A stretch of 64,000 nucleotides of DNA from Tyto alba (Eukaryota > Chordata > Aves > Strigiformes > Tytonidae), in NCBI RefSeq assembly GCF_018691265.1, contig NW_024881272.1, positions 23,301,323-23,365,322 on the forward strand, in the 5' to 3' direction. The notes under the pieces were generated by a model. That model worked only from the letters and a program-made list of their open reading frames with translations, ran no database searches and was not told where the DNA came from. Shown one piece after another: positions 51,125 to 60,033 of this stretch. A program made the translations under genes and the position numbers. Within the stretch, counting starts at the first letter, position 1, and each line of letters begins with the position of its first letter.

Positions 51125-51325
51125 TCCTAGGTATTTTTATGGCCTCTGTCACAGTGGTGTCTCAGTGTCTCCCAGGCATTTATGGATTTATTCTGAGAAC
51201 GTTCCTGTGAGGTAGGGAAATGTTATCACCTTCGTTTTACAGACTGGGAACTGAGGCACAGGGAGATAAAGGTTGCAGGAAGAGCCTGTAGCCCAGCCAG
51301 CAGCCAAACACTGATTGCCAGCGAT
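51125..51325 (+). repeat. MIR/L2-like ancient SINE or LINE 3' end
   Basis: Contains the conserved core 'GTGAGGTAGGGAAATGTTAT', then 'TTTTACAGACTGGGAACTG' and 'AGGCACAGGGAGATAAAGG'. This matches the tail region shared by MIR SINEs and L2 LINEs (TTTTACAGATGRGGAAACTGAGGCACAGAGAGG). The tail then decays across 'GCCTGTAGCCCAGCCAGCAGCC'. These elements date from early amniote evolution, and well-preserved copies are sometimes exapted as regulatory DNA. Confidence 0.7.
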
Positions 51326-51367
51326 TTCTTTTTTGTCCTTATCCCAAGCCCAGCTACCTGTCTTTGG

Positions 51368-51420
51368 GTTTTTTTGTGTTTTGTTGTGTTTTGTTGTGTG
51401 TTTTTTTTTTTTTTTTTTTT
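51368..51420. repeat. (GTTTT)n / poly-T tract
   Basis: A T-rich stretch with GTGTTTTGTT units passing into T20. It lies just downstream of the MIR-like element, but I see no structural link. Confidence 0.85.
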
Positions 51421-52129
51421 CCTTCTTCCCCTGGTCTGAGTTTTGGCAGAAACAATCTACAAGGGGCTGGGAGGACCTGTGGAAAGTATAATTAGGGTTA
51501 GTGGTGTCCTTTTCTTAACATTGTTACTTATGAGTCAAAATGTCTTTCTATAAATATCAGCAGATCTGTTTATGTTAAATGATTAACATGTTTAGACTTT
51601 CAACAGATAAGCTGTCATGCTTTTTTGAGTCAGTAACTCCTTTATCCTACCTGTCTAGGCTTGTAGCTGTTGAATTCCTACCTTGCCTAAGCTAATGCCA
51701 TCCCAATCACCTAAAGCAATGCCAAGAATTTCATAATCCATGCAAAGATCTGATTCATGTCAAGACAGGTGTAAAGTTTCTCAAGCACACTTATGTATAA
51801 TTACTGTTTAACTTTATTTTTCAAAGGTCTTTCCAAGTCAGTTAAAATGTTCAGCTTTGAGCTTCCAGATTCTCCAAGAAATTGGATTTCAGTGCCTAAT
51901 TAGTGATGGTGATCCCTTTAAAAGTATTGCAAAGTTCCTGACACACGTGCACACACTGAATTACAATTTACATCATAAAATCAAATATTGTGAATAACAT
52001 CTTGAAGAATGTCTTTTTTTCCCCTTCAAGTAAGGGATTTTTAAGATGGGTCTCCCTTGAGCCCTTCTTTCTCTTCAAGTTGGTATTTAAAGTGTGACTT
52101 TTACTACTTAAAGAATTTTCTTAGCGCTA

Positions 52130-52490
52130 CAGCAACATTATAAATTATGAAGACACCAGCAGGCTCTGGCAATTAAGTATTTTTATTGTATATTAAAACA
52201 AGCAACATTATTAAAATGATAACATTGCAAATATATTTAATGCCATCTTTCTAATTTTGCAGTCTGTAAAATACACACATTGGATTGCATTTATGCTCTT
52301 TATTAATGTATACTACGTGTCTTTGTGTCCCCAACAATGAAGCCCTAATGACTCATGAACTGTCTCAAAGTGTACTAAATAAGATTAAAGAGCTGGCCAG
52401 TGACCTTAACAGTCAATTAGGCTATGCATTACTCAGCCCAGTATTTGTGGAGTGTAGACGGGAAGTGAAAACTCATTAGCTAAGATGCTG
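52130..52490. promoter_or_regulatory. Candidate conserved element or exon
   Basis: Repeat-free, AT-rich upstream half, then a denser half holding a perfect AP-1 site TGACTCA (52349-52355) beside CTAATG. A plus-strand frame from 52285 gives 64 codons, including SQSVLNKIKELASDLNSQL, which could form an amphipathic helix, and TTTTGCAG (ending about 52261) could serve as a splice acceptor. I do not recognise the peptide, and no donor is convincing. It may be a coding exon, a non-coding exon or a conserved enhancer. Confidence 0.25.
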
Positions 52491-52809
52491 ATGCTTGAAA
52501 CAAACAAGATTTCTCTAAAACCAAGAACTGGTCTTGTTACTTAAGCAGAGATTGAAGCACTGAGAGTAGGTATGTCTTTGCATATGTGTGTTTGAAAGTA
52601 GTGCTGGTGTGGTCCTGGGGAGTGCAGAAAAAATTGCTAGTGAGGTTTTGGGCTCAGAGCCTTTTGGAATAGGTCCTGGCAGGTGTGGATGGCGTTAGGT
52701 CAGGCAATGGCAGGTGCAGTAGGAGATGGTGCTCAGGTTTTGGGATGTGCCACCTGAGAGGTGATGCAAAGACAGCAGGAGTCGGACGGCTGGTTTCAGA
52801 AACGTGTTT

Positions 52810-53318
52810 CACAGAATCATAGCGTGGTTTGGGTTGGAAGGGACTTTAAAGATCATCTAGTTCCAACCCCTCTGCCATAGGCAGGGACACTCTCCACTAG
52901 ACCAGGTTGCTCAAAGCCCCGTCCAGCCTGGCCTTGAACACTCCCAGGGAGGGGGCAGCCACAGCTTCTCTGGGCAACTTCTGCCAGTGTTTCACCACCC
53001 TTATGTTAAAGAATTTCTTCCTTACATCTAACTTACATCTATGCTCTTTCAGTTTAAGACTGTGACCCCTCATCCTATCCCTATACTCTCTGATAAAGTG
53101 TCCCTCCCCACCTTTCCTGTAGGTCCCCATTAAGTATTGGAAGACCACTATAAAGTCTTCCCAGAGCCCTCTCTTCTCCAGGCTGAACAACCCCAACTCT
53201 CTCACCCTGTCCTCATATGGGAGGTGCTCCAGCTCCCTGATCATCTTTGTGGCCTCCTCTGGACTTGCTCCAACAGGTCTGTGCCCTTCTTATGTTGGGG
53301 TCCCCAGAGCTGGGAGAA
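52810..53318 (-). mobile_element. CR1 LINE, 5'-truncated copy
   Basis: Read on the minus strand this is the 3' part of an avian CR1 retrotransposon: the C-terminal end of ORF2, its stop codon, a short 3' UTR, and the terminus that appears on the plus strand as cacagaatcatag at 52810. The plus strand shows the classic CR1 signature 'GGTTGGAAGGGACTTTAAAG' followed by 'ATCATCTAGTTCCAACC'. About 510 bp of a roughly 4.5-kb element remain, typical of CR1 5' truncation. The coding end is still open (see the pseudogene entry), so the copy is relatively young, though it lacks most of the protein and cannot move on its own. Confidence 0.95.
52897..53244 (-). pseudogene. CR1 ORF2 C-terminal remnant (reverse transcriptase)
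   Basis: A 115-codon open stretch, beginning MIRELEHLPYED and ending RLDGALSNLV before a TAG stop, is the extreme C-terminus of the CR1 endonuclease/reverse transcriptase polyprotein. Characteristic blocks are LGLFSLEKRGL, FQYLMGTYRKGGEG, KLDVRKKFFNIRVVKHWQKLP and PSLGVFKARLDGAL. The in-frame codons just upstream (EEATK) also fit the family, so the apparent start Met is internal, not a real start. The catalytic RT motifs and the endonuclease are absent because of the 5' truncation. It is not a host gene. Confidence 0.93.
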
Positions 53319-54183
53319 ACAGCAAGACAGGGAAGAACGTCTTGGCATGGCATACTGCATGCTTGGTTTTCCTCAAAGGAGAGCCCAGGGATGGCAAGGT
53401 TGCATTTGAATGCATATGGGAGTTTGAGCAGAAAAGCTCCGGGCTGCTGCACCCACTGAACAGGGTTTGAAAACTGCACCCCCTTCTCCCACAGCTCAGG
53501 AGAGGGGAGATGAGGGGGTGCCAAGTGCTCAGAGGTACAGCCTGGTCAGATCCCCTGTTCTGCACCAGCTCCCCCACCCTTTGCAGGCTCACCTGGCCCA
53601 TGGAGTCGTCATCATGAAACCAGGTTGGCGATGGGCAGTAGGGCTGAGCGCATCCCAGTGACGGGGATAACTCTGTGGACTGCAAACCCAGACAGTATCT
53701 GAAGTACGGGAGAGTCTGTGTCATCTTTAGGATGACACTTCTTAACTGATCATCTGCATGTGGTTTTATATTGTGTTTGGAAGCATCTTAGAGCAGTCCT
53801 AGGTTGGAGATGGCTACCTGCACTGGGAGGACGCTATGTGGTGACAAAACTGAACCAAGATCAGTGACAACATTATACGAGAGCTGAGCTGGCAGCTTGG
53901 TCATGCTGCTCCTCAGCAAAACAGTGGTCCCTGTGGGCTTCTCAGTCCTATAGTGCTTCTTTTCTGGTATGTGCAGTTACGTACGCTTAAGTTCTGTTCT
54001 TAGTGTAAACTCAGGTTTTAGGAAATAAAAGATGACAGACTTGGTCCATACAAAATGTGGTTGAAAGTACAGTTTGAGTGACATGCAATAACATCCTCTA
54101 AAGTAAATCAACTTATGTGAACATAAATTGGGCAGAATCTCCCTGATCTATGTCATAGTTTATCTGTAGGGTTTTCTTTTAAA
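53319..54183. other. Gene-free sequence between CR1 and LTR
   Basis: GC-moderate. Several overlapping frames on both strands (for example minus 53290-53724) partly run into the CR1. No gene is recognised. Confidence 0.5.
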
Positions 54184-54188
54184 ATAAT
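54184..54188. repeat. Target-site duplication, left copy
   Basis: ATAAT immediately before the LTR, repeated exactly after it at 54775-54779. A 5-bp duplication of the host site is the integration footprint of ERVL/class III-type and some other endogenous retroviruses. Confidence 0.8.
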
Positions 54189-54774
54189 TGTCCTGGTCTT
54201 GGCTGGGATAGAGTTAATTTTCTTCCTAGTAGCTGGTACAGTGCTGTGTTTTGGATTTAGTGTGAGAATAATGTTGATAACACACTGACATTTTAGTTGC
54301 TAAGTAGTTTTGATGCTAAGTAGTGCTTATCCCAAGTCAAGGATTGTTCAGTTTCCCATGCTTTGCCAGGGAGCAGGTACATAAGAAGCTGGGAGGGAGC
54401 ACGGCCAGGACAGCTGACCTGAACTACCCAAAGGGATATTCCATACCACAGAATGTCATGCCCAGTATATAAACTGGGGGGAGTTGGCCGGGAGGGATGG
54501 ATTGCTGCTTGGGCTTCAGTCAGCGGGTGGTGAGCTACTATATTGTGTATCAATTGTCTTTACTTGAGTTTTAGTTCTCTCTCTCTTTGCTATATTTATT
54601 ATTATTAATAGTAATATTAGTATTGTATTTTATTTTAGCCATGAAACTATTCTTATCTCAACCCATGAGTTTTAACTTTTTTCCCTGATTCTCATCACAG
54701 TCCCACTGGGGGGAATGAGGAGTGAGCGAGCAGCTGTGTGGTGCTTAGTTGCTGGCAGGGATTAAACCATTACA
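54189..54774 (+). mobile_element. Solo LTR of an avian endogenous retrovirus
   Basis: A 586-bp element that starts TGTCCTGGTCTTGGCTGGG and ends ATTAAACCATTACA, so it has the canonical TG...CA ends. It is flanked by a perfect 5-bp duplication ATAAT. Internal landmarks of the TguLTR5-like family of bird LTRs are present in order: GGGATAGAGTTAATTTTCTT, CTGGTACAGTGCTGTG, a TATA box, TTCTTATCTCAACCCATGAG, CCCACTGGGGGGAATGAG, and TGGTGCTTAGTTGCTGGC. There is no gag, pol or env sequence on either side, so the provirus has been reduced to one LTR by recombination between its two LTRs. Intact ends and matching duplication indicate a fairly recent insertion. The family name is from recognition, not a search. 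Confidence 0.92.
54466..54473 (+). promoter_or_regulatory. LTR TATA box
   Basis: TATATAAA lies near the middle of the solo LTR in the expected U3 position, so the LTR retains a plausible core promoter that could drive transcription rightward into 54.8 kb and beyond. Activity is inferred from position only. Confidence 0.6.
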
Positions 54775-54779
54775 ATAAT
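54775..54779. repeat. Target-site duplication, right copy
   Basis: ATAAT directly after the terminal CA of the LTR, identical to 54184-54188. The pair fixes the insertion boundaries exactly and shows that the unoccupied site read AAATAATTTCTG. Confidence 0.8.
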
Positions 54780-55737
54780 TTCTGTAATAAAGTCCATCTG
54801 ATTTTGGGGGGAGGGTGCAGGGGAACCTGGAAAAAAGTGTACTTTAGCTGTTGGGATGAATGGGAGAAGAAAGAAAAGGAAGTCTCTTCAATCATTTCAG
54901 GCTGAATCTAAAGCCTCAAGGAAGTATGTTACAGGAGAGCTCCTGAAGATAAACTGTAACCTAGATTATCAGAATACTGATTAGTTTTTCAGGAATTTTG
55001 CAACTGCAGTGCATCCTGAAGCAGTCTTTTGACTTTCACTTAAACTAAAATTGTTGTATGGTTGCTCTTTCAGGGATACATAAAAATACCTAAAGTTTCC
55101 ATTTGAATTTTACAGTCTTAAGCTTAATAAACTTATTCAAGTGAAGACTGCTTGAAAAGATAAAAAAAAAAAAAAAAAATCAGGATTTTCCGTTTGAACT
55201 GGCTATTGCTAGACAAACATTATATATCTATGTGATTATGGTTTGGATGATATTTATACATGCAATGTTACCACTGAAAGCTGGACTCTGCAACTGCAGT
55301 TAAAACAGACTTCTGCGCTATTAGTTTTCTTCATTCTGACTTTAAAGTATAAAACAGTTGTCATAAGGTCACAGTGTCCTCTTATAATTCTTTAAATATT
55401 TTTATTTTTAAATTTATTTGTATTTTGGAAAAATCTGTTGTAATACTATGTTCTAATTTAAGGGGTGTTTTCCGTAATAAAGGTTATGTATTTCTCCAAA
55501 ATGTTGGCATGAAGTTTATGTGATTCAAAGTGATTTGATTGTGTGCTAATGCCACACTAGACAGAACATGTTAATACTTAATGCAAAACAGTGATTTACC
55601 CGTTACTTTTCACTGTAATATGGTGAAGAGTATTTTCTGGCTGTATTTAAAAGACAGCCTTGAAAGGGCATTGGCTGAGTTTGTTGGCATAGCTCAGCAT
55701 TCTTTATGTATGGCTATATATATATATGCATTGTGGG

Positions 55738-55776
55738 TTTTTTTTTTTCCTTTTTTTTTTTTTTTTTTTTTTTTCC
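55738..55776. repeat. Poly-T tract (about 39 bp)
   Basis: T11, CC, then T24. This is the longest T tract in the window. No SINE or LINE body was identified next to it. Confidence 0.9.
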
Positions 55777-56279
55777 TTAAGAGTCTTTACAGGTCCTTTT
55801 ATCTTACAAATAAGTGCTTTAATATATTGGAGCCCAAAGGGCATGACTACTGGCCATTTACCTGGTTTCATATCGTGTGCGTGAAGAGGGAAGGGTGGGG
55901 TTTAAAGCTCCAAACTCAGACTAGTAAAATTCCCTTCTGCTTTCCAAGTGTATGCTTTAGCTGTCTGCAGGGGTATATGTTTTCAGAAACGTATTTATGA
56001 AAAAGAGAATCAGCAGAAGCTGGAGATACTACAAGATGTAACCATATTTACAAAATTGAACGTGAGCTTTAACCCTCTGGTCTTTTTCCTTTTCTATTAT
56101 ATAATCAGTATATTGGTAAGTGGTTTACATTTTGTCAATTTACCTATTTAATTAATCTAGCTATCTGAGTGTTATGCAGTAAAGGTAGATTCACCATAAC
56201 TGACAGTGTCCCACGCCGTCAGCACTTGCTCATGCTCTGGTGCAATGGGTTTGAATAGCTGCCACCCCGTGTGTGTGTG

Positions 56280-56333
56280 TTCTAAACCTGAGACTCATTA
56301 ACCTGAACTATGTTCTAAACCTGAACTCATTAA
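56280..56333 (+). repeat. Imperfect 32-bp tandem duplication
   Basis: GTTCTAAACCTGA followed by (GA)CTCATTAA occurs at about 56280-56301 and again at 56312-56333, differing by a 2-base indel. It follows a short GT repeat (56269-56280), which suggests replication slippage. Confidence 0.75.
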
Positions 56334-57854
56334 AAACATATGCTACATAAATTAATGTGCATAAGGAGTTTTGGCATTGAGATCTCCTTTGAAGATACGT
56401 TTAACTGTACTTGAGAGTTAATTGAGAAACTTGGTTTCGTTCTGTCTACTATCGGCATAGGCTTGGCTGAAACCAGCCAGTATTGGTTAGACTGCTGATT
56501 TGAAGTGGAGCCCAAGGGGATGGTGGATTAAGAATGGCGCAGTTGTGACTGGGGGGTGTGTGGGGGGGCTCCCAGTGCCTGTGCTGGTTCCAGGTGCCTG
56601 TGCCAGCTCCTGGGGCTGTGCTCGGCACGAGAACTGGCCGTGCTGTTCCTGGGGGCAGAGTGCCACACCAAGCTGATACGCATCCTATCGTACTCTCAGG
56701 CTAAACTCTGGATTTCTAAAGAGGTCTGAAATAATGAGGTTTGCTGAGCTGAGATTGAACAAGTGCATGATTCCAAACTCGACTAAAATAGTCTGAATTT
56801 TTCCACTAATAGAATAAGAAACAGGCACAGAAACTATCAGTATTTCACTGGTCTGGCTTTTCTCTCTGTTCATACCTTCTTTCTATTCATCATTAACTCA
56901 AGGATGATTTCCAAGGATTCTGCTAATTATGATCTATTTTTCAGGGGAGGCAGGCAGCAAGACTGGGATTACTGCTGGTTGCACTTGTAATAAGAACAAG
57001 TACAAGCATACATGGATTGGAAATATTGGGTGGGTTTTTTTGGCGCGACAGTGTTGGAAATCAAGCTTTGTTATTATGTCCAGTAAATCAGGCTTCACTG
57101 AAAGCTGATTATAGTATTTTGTGAGAGAAGGTTTTCCCTGTATTACTCTGGAAGAAAATACTCATAGATCCATATTCAAGAGTAGGCTGCTGTATTTTGT
57201 GTAACTGGAAGTATGTATGCGTTTGTTGCATTTTCATCACAGCTAGTAGAAGAAAATTATTTTTTTTTCCTTTTTTTTTTTTACTAGTACTAGGGTTTTA
57301 GTCTTGCAAAAAGGTTTTCTAGGTAGAAACATCAGGTAAAATGGATTCTGGATTTAAACACTGGGGAGGGGGGGGAACCACCATCCAGCAGTTTTTGAGT
57401 GTTCATCATTTCCTGAAAATTGGACCTTTTAAAGTATTTCAGGTTGGGTACACTAGAAATTGAGGCATTCAGATCACTAACTGCTTTTGAGAATGACAGC
57501 CAGAATCTCCATTAACATTGCATCTTCTGCCTAGGGGATCACAGAGCAGAGACTGATGTGTCTTTGAGGATGAAAATGGAGCAGTTTAAGAAGTTACTCT
57601 GCTTCAATTGAGATGTGGTAACAGCACACAACCGTATCTAGTTCATTTTGCTGAAAAACAAAATAGAAATCACAGAGGATGATCTAAGGCTATTTGCTTT
57701 GCGTAGAAGCAGACTAGCTATGCTCCTGCAATAAGTTGCCATGTCTCAGCTATGAGGATGTTAATTTCCAGTTGATGAGAGGTAAATTATAGCTAGAACA
57801 GGTGGGTGCATTAAAATTTTAATGTGCTTCAAGATACCAGTCTGTCTTCAGAGG

Positions 57855-57965
57855 AGTAAGACTTGCTGTGCTGGTTTGGACCAGTGGTCAGTCTAATTTG
57901 ATACCCTACTACTGGCAATGATCAGTGCTAGATAACTAAGGCAATGTACAGGAAATCATGCATTT
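57855..57965 (+). repeat. Old amniote interspersed repeat, '3-prime-end' type
   Basis: The words CTTGCTGTGCTGGTTTGGAC, then CAGTGGTCAGTCTA and CTGGCAATGATCAGTGCTAG follow in order a dispersed repeat seen in turtles, crocodilians and birds ('TGGATCAGACCAATGGTCCATCTAG ... TGGCCAATGCCAG'). It is probably the 3' end of an old LINE family or a SINE derived from it. Heavily diverged; boundaries approximate. Confidence 0.5.
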
Positions 57966-58439
57966 GATTATCAAGTGTTTTATCTGCTGGTGAAGTGTTG
58001 GCTTTTTTTATGCATCAAACCAAAACAGGCTAGTTTAGTCACTAAAGAGTCCCTTCTAAAATGCAGTTAAATTTCTCTCTAAATGTCTCCTTGAAGACAA
58101 GGAGTTTATTGACATTTCTTAATGTTTTCCCTTCAGACTTCTTAGCTGAGAGTTGGTCTAAGCCAGGTACAGTCTTTAATCTGGCTTGGTTTTGGGCTTT
58201 TTTTGCTCTGGTTTGTGGTGGGTAATTGGTGTGTGGTGTTTTTTTTGGTTTGGTTTGGGGTTTTTCTTAATGTTTTTCTGCATCTCCAAAAAGCCAGAGT
58301 CATGGTAGATGAGTAGTTTGAGGTTCTGTTTTTGCTAACATTATAGCTGAAAGATAAAATAGTAAGTGGATTTCAAGTAGTTATTGTATTGCTTGAGTGT
58401 GCCTTCACATTAATTAAAATTAATTTAAACAAGGTGATA

Positions 58440-58790
58440 GGAGTAAAGTGCAGACTAGGAAAAGGATAGATCAGAAAAAGCAGATAAGATAGGTGTATTC
58501 AAATAGACAGAGCCTGATGAAATTTGCCCTAGGGTACATCAGCAACTAGCCAAGCAACCTTTGAACCATTCACAATTATCTTTTAGAACTTATGAAGAGC
58601 AAGAGAGGTCCTGGAGGACTGAAAAGGGCAAATGCAGTATCTGCCTTTGAAAGAAGGAGATCCAGGGAATTACAGACTAGTTAGACTAACTGCAATGCTT
58701 AGAGAATTGGAACAGAATTTTTAATCAGTTTCTAGGAATCTGGAGGATAAGAAGATGATAAGGACTGGGGGAACAGTACCAGTGCTGTTG
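58440..58790 (+). repeat. Ancient CR1-type LINE fragment with RT motif
   Basis: The frame beginning at 58644 reads PLKEGDPGNYRLVRLT, a clear match to the conserved CR1/L2 reverse-transcriptase block 'KKGDPGNYRPVSLT'. Just upstream VLED*KGQMQ fits the preceding 'PEDWRKANV' block, with the tryptophan codon changed to TGA. Further upstream 'CAGAGCCTGATGAAATT' and 'CAATTATCTTTTAGAACTTATG' fit the inter-motif nucleotide pattern of the same family. Downstream, 'GAGGATAAGAAGATGATAAG' continues the match to about 58790. Interrupted and non-functional. Confidence 0.78.
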
Positions 58791-59819
58791 TGTTGACTTC
58801 AGTAACTTTTGACTTAACCTCTTGTGGTATGTCTGTGGAATAGGGAAATATATGTATTTAATTATACAGCAAACAAATAACTGTTTAAAGACTGTGTTTG
58901 AAGAGTAGTTACTTATAACTTGCTGTGAAAATCAGGGGAAGAAGGGGGGTGGCACGAGGAATTGTGTGAATACACCCCTGTTTGTCTTGGGCTGAGCTTT
59001 ATTTGCTATTCTCTTTCCTGAAGTCTACAAGGGAATACTTCTAAATCTGCAAGTAAGCTGAAACTGAGAGGGGATCAAGCATTGTGAAGCATAGTTCAGA
59101 ATTTAATGGCTGTGGTAGATTGAAAACACGTTCGGAAATCTGCAGTGTATAACTTAATGACCTGAAACGAGGAATTACAAAATGGTGAGGACATCGCTGC
59201 CATGGAAGAGCACTTTGGGACATGTGCTGGATCACCACCTATGCTTAAGCTAACAGTTGCAGAGAGGGCAACCTCCATCTGGAGCGTGTTAAGGGGACTA
59301 TAATTAAAGGTAATGGTTCTGCCATGGTCCGTGCTGCTTGGGCCCTAGACACGAAGCTGTGTTCAGCTGCAAGGATGCTACATCAGGGAGTGTGGGTTTG
59401 CCTAGGGCATCCCCAAATGTGGCTGGGGTCTGGAGGGACAGATGAGATGTGGAGGTGGTTAGAGCTGAGTCCGATCAGCCTGTGGATGAGGAGACCAAGT
59501 GATCAGTTGCTGTCTTGACCAAGGGATGGACAGTTTATGGCAAAGCTGTAACTTGGATCCCACCAGCGATCACAAGTATGAGAGAGGTATTGACAAGCCA
59601 AGCAAGGTGCCAAAAACTGGAGTGAATTGGGCAGAGGACTGCGTGGCTGGCTGGGGACTGGAGCAGGAGATGTGCAAGTGGGGTCCAAGGGAGCAATGCT
59701 TCCTGAGCTTGGGGGAGGGAGGGTCTGACCATGGTCACCCACCCCAAGTAGGTGGCTGGGGTGACAGCAGTGTCTGACTCTTCTGGGAGGAGCACAGGGA
59801 AGGGAGAAGAGTGAAGTTC
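58791..59819. other. Unassigned sequence between two CR1 fragments
   Basis: GC rises from about 59300. Frames at 59499-59777 (plus) and 59503-59795 (minus) are open in parallel and unrecognised. If the flanking CR1 pieces came from one element, this interval should encode the middle of the RT domain, but I see no YADD-type motif and cannot support that. Confidence 0.4.
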
Positions 59820-60033
59820 ACAGGATGCAGCAAGGGAAGTTGCAAAAGTTCTTCAGAGTGGAAGAGCTCTGGAACAAGGGCCTAAAGAGCTTGTGGCATG
59901 TCCGTCTTTGGAGGTACTTGAAAATTAACTGGGCAAGGCTCTGGACAATGTGGTCTGACTTCAGAGTTAGCTCTGCTTTGAGCTTAGGGATCTCCAGAGG
60001 TCCCTTCCCGCATGCGTTACTGTGAGGTTCAAT
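59820..60033 (+). repeat. CR1 LINE 3' end, decayed
   Basis: The sequence 'TTTGGAGGTACTTGAAAATT' followed by 'AACTGGGCAAGGCTCTGGAC', 'AATGTGGTCTGACTTCAGAG', 'TTAGCTCTGCTTTGAGC' and 'GATCTCCAGAGGTCCCTTCC' reproduces in order the end of the CR1 ORF2 and its 3' UTR. The terminal repeat is degraded (GCATGCGTTACTGTGAG in place of ATTCTATGATTCTGTGA). It is the opposite orientation to the copy at 52810 and from a more diverged subfamily. Confidence 0.8.

Larger units (their letters stand above)
54780..57854. other. Gene-free unique sequence with A and T tracts
   Basis: Contains A18 (55162-55179) and the long T tract 55738-55776. The 139-codon plus frame at 55581-56000 runs through the T tract (poly-Phe) and is not a gene. 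A small duplication at 56280-56333 is listed separately. Confidence 0.55.

Noticed and set aside
53290..53724. 144-codon minus-strand frame next to the CR1
   Set aside because: It is in a different frame from the CR1 ORF and overlaps its truncated 5' end; no recognisable protein.
55581..56000. 139-codon plus-strand frame
   Set aside because: It reads through the long T tract as poly-Phe and has no other supporting feature.
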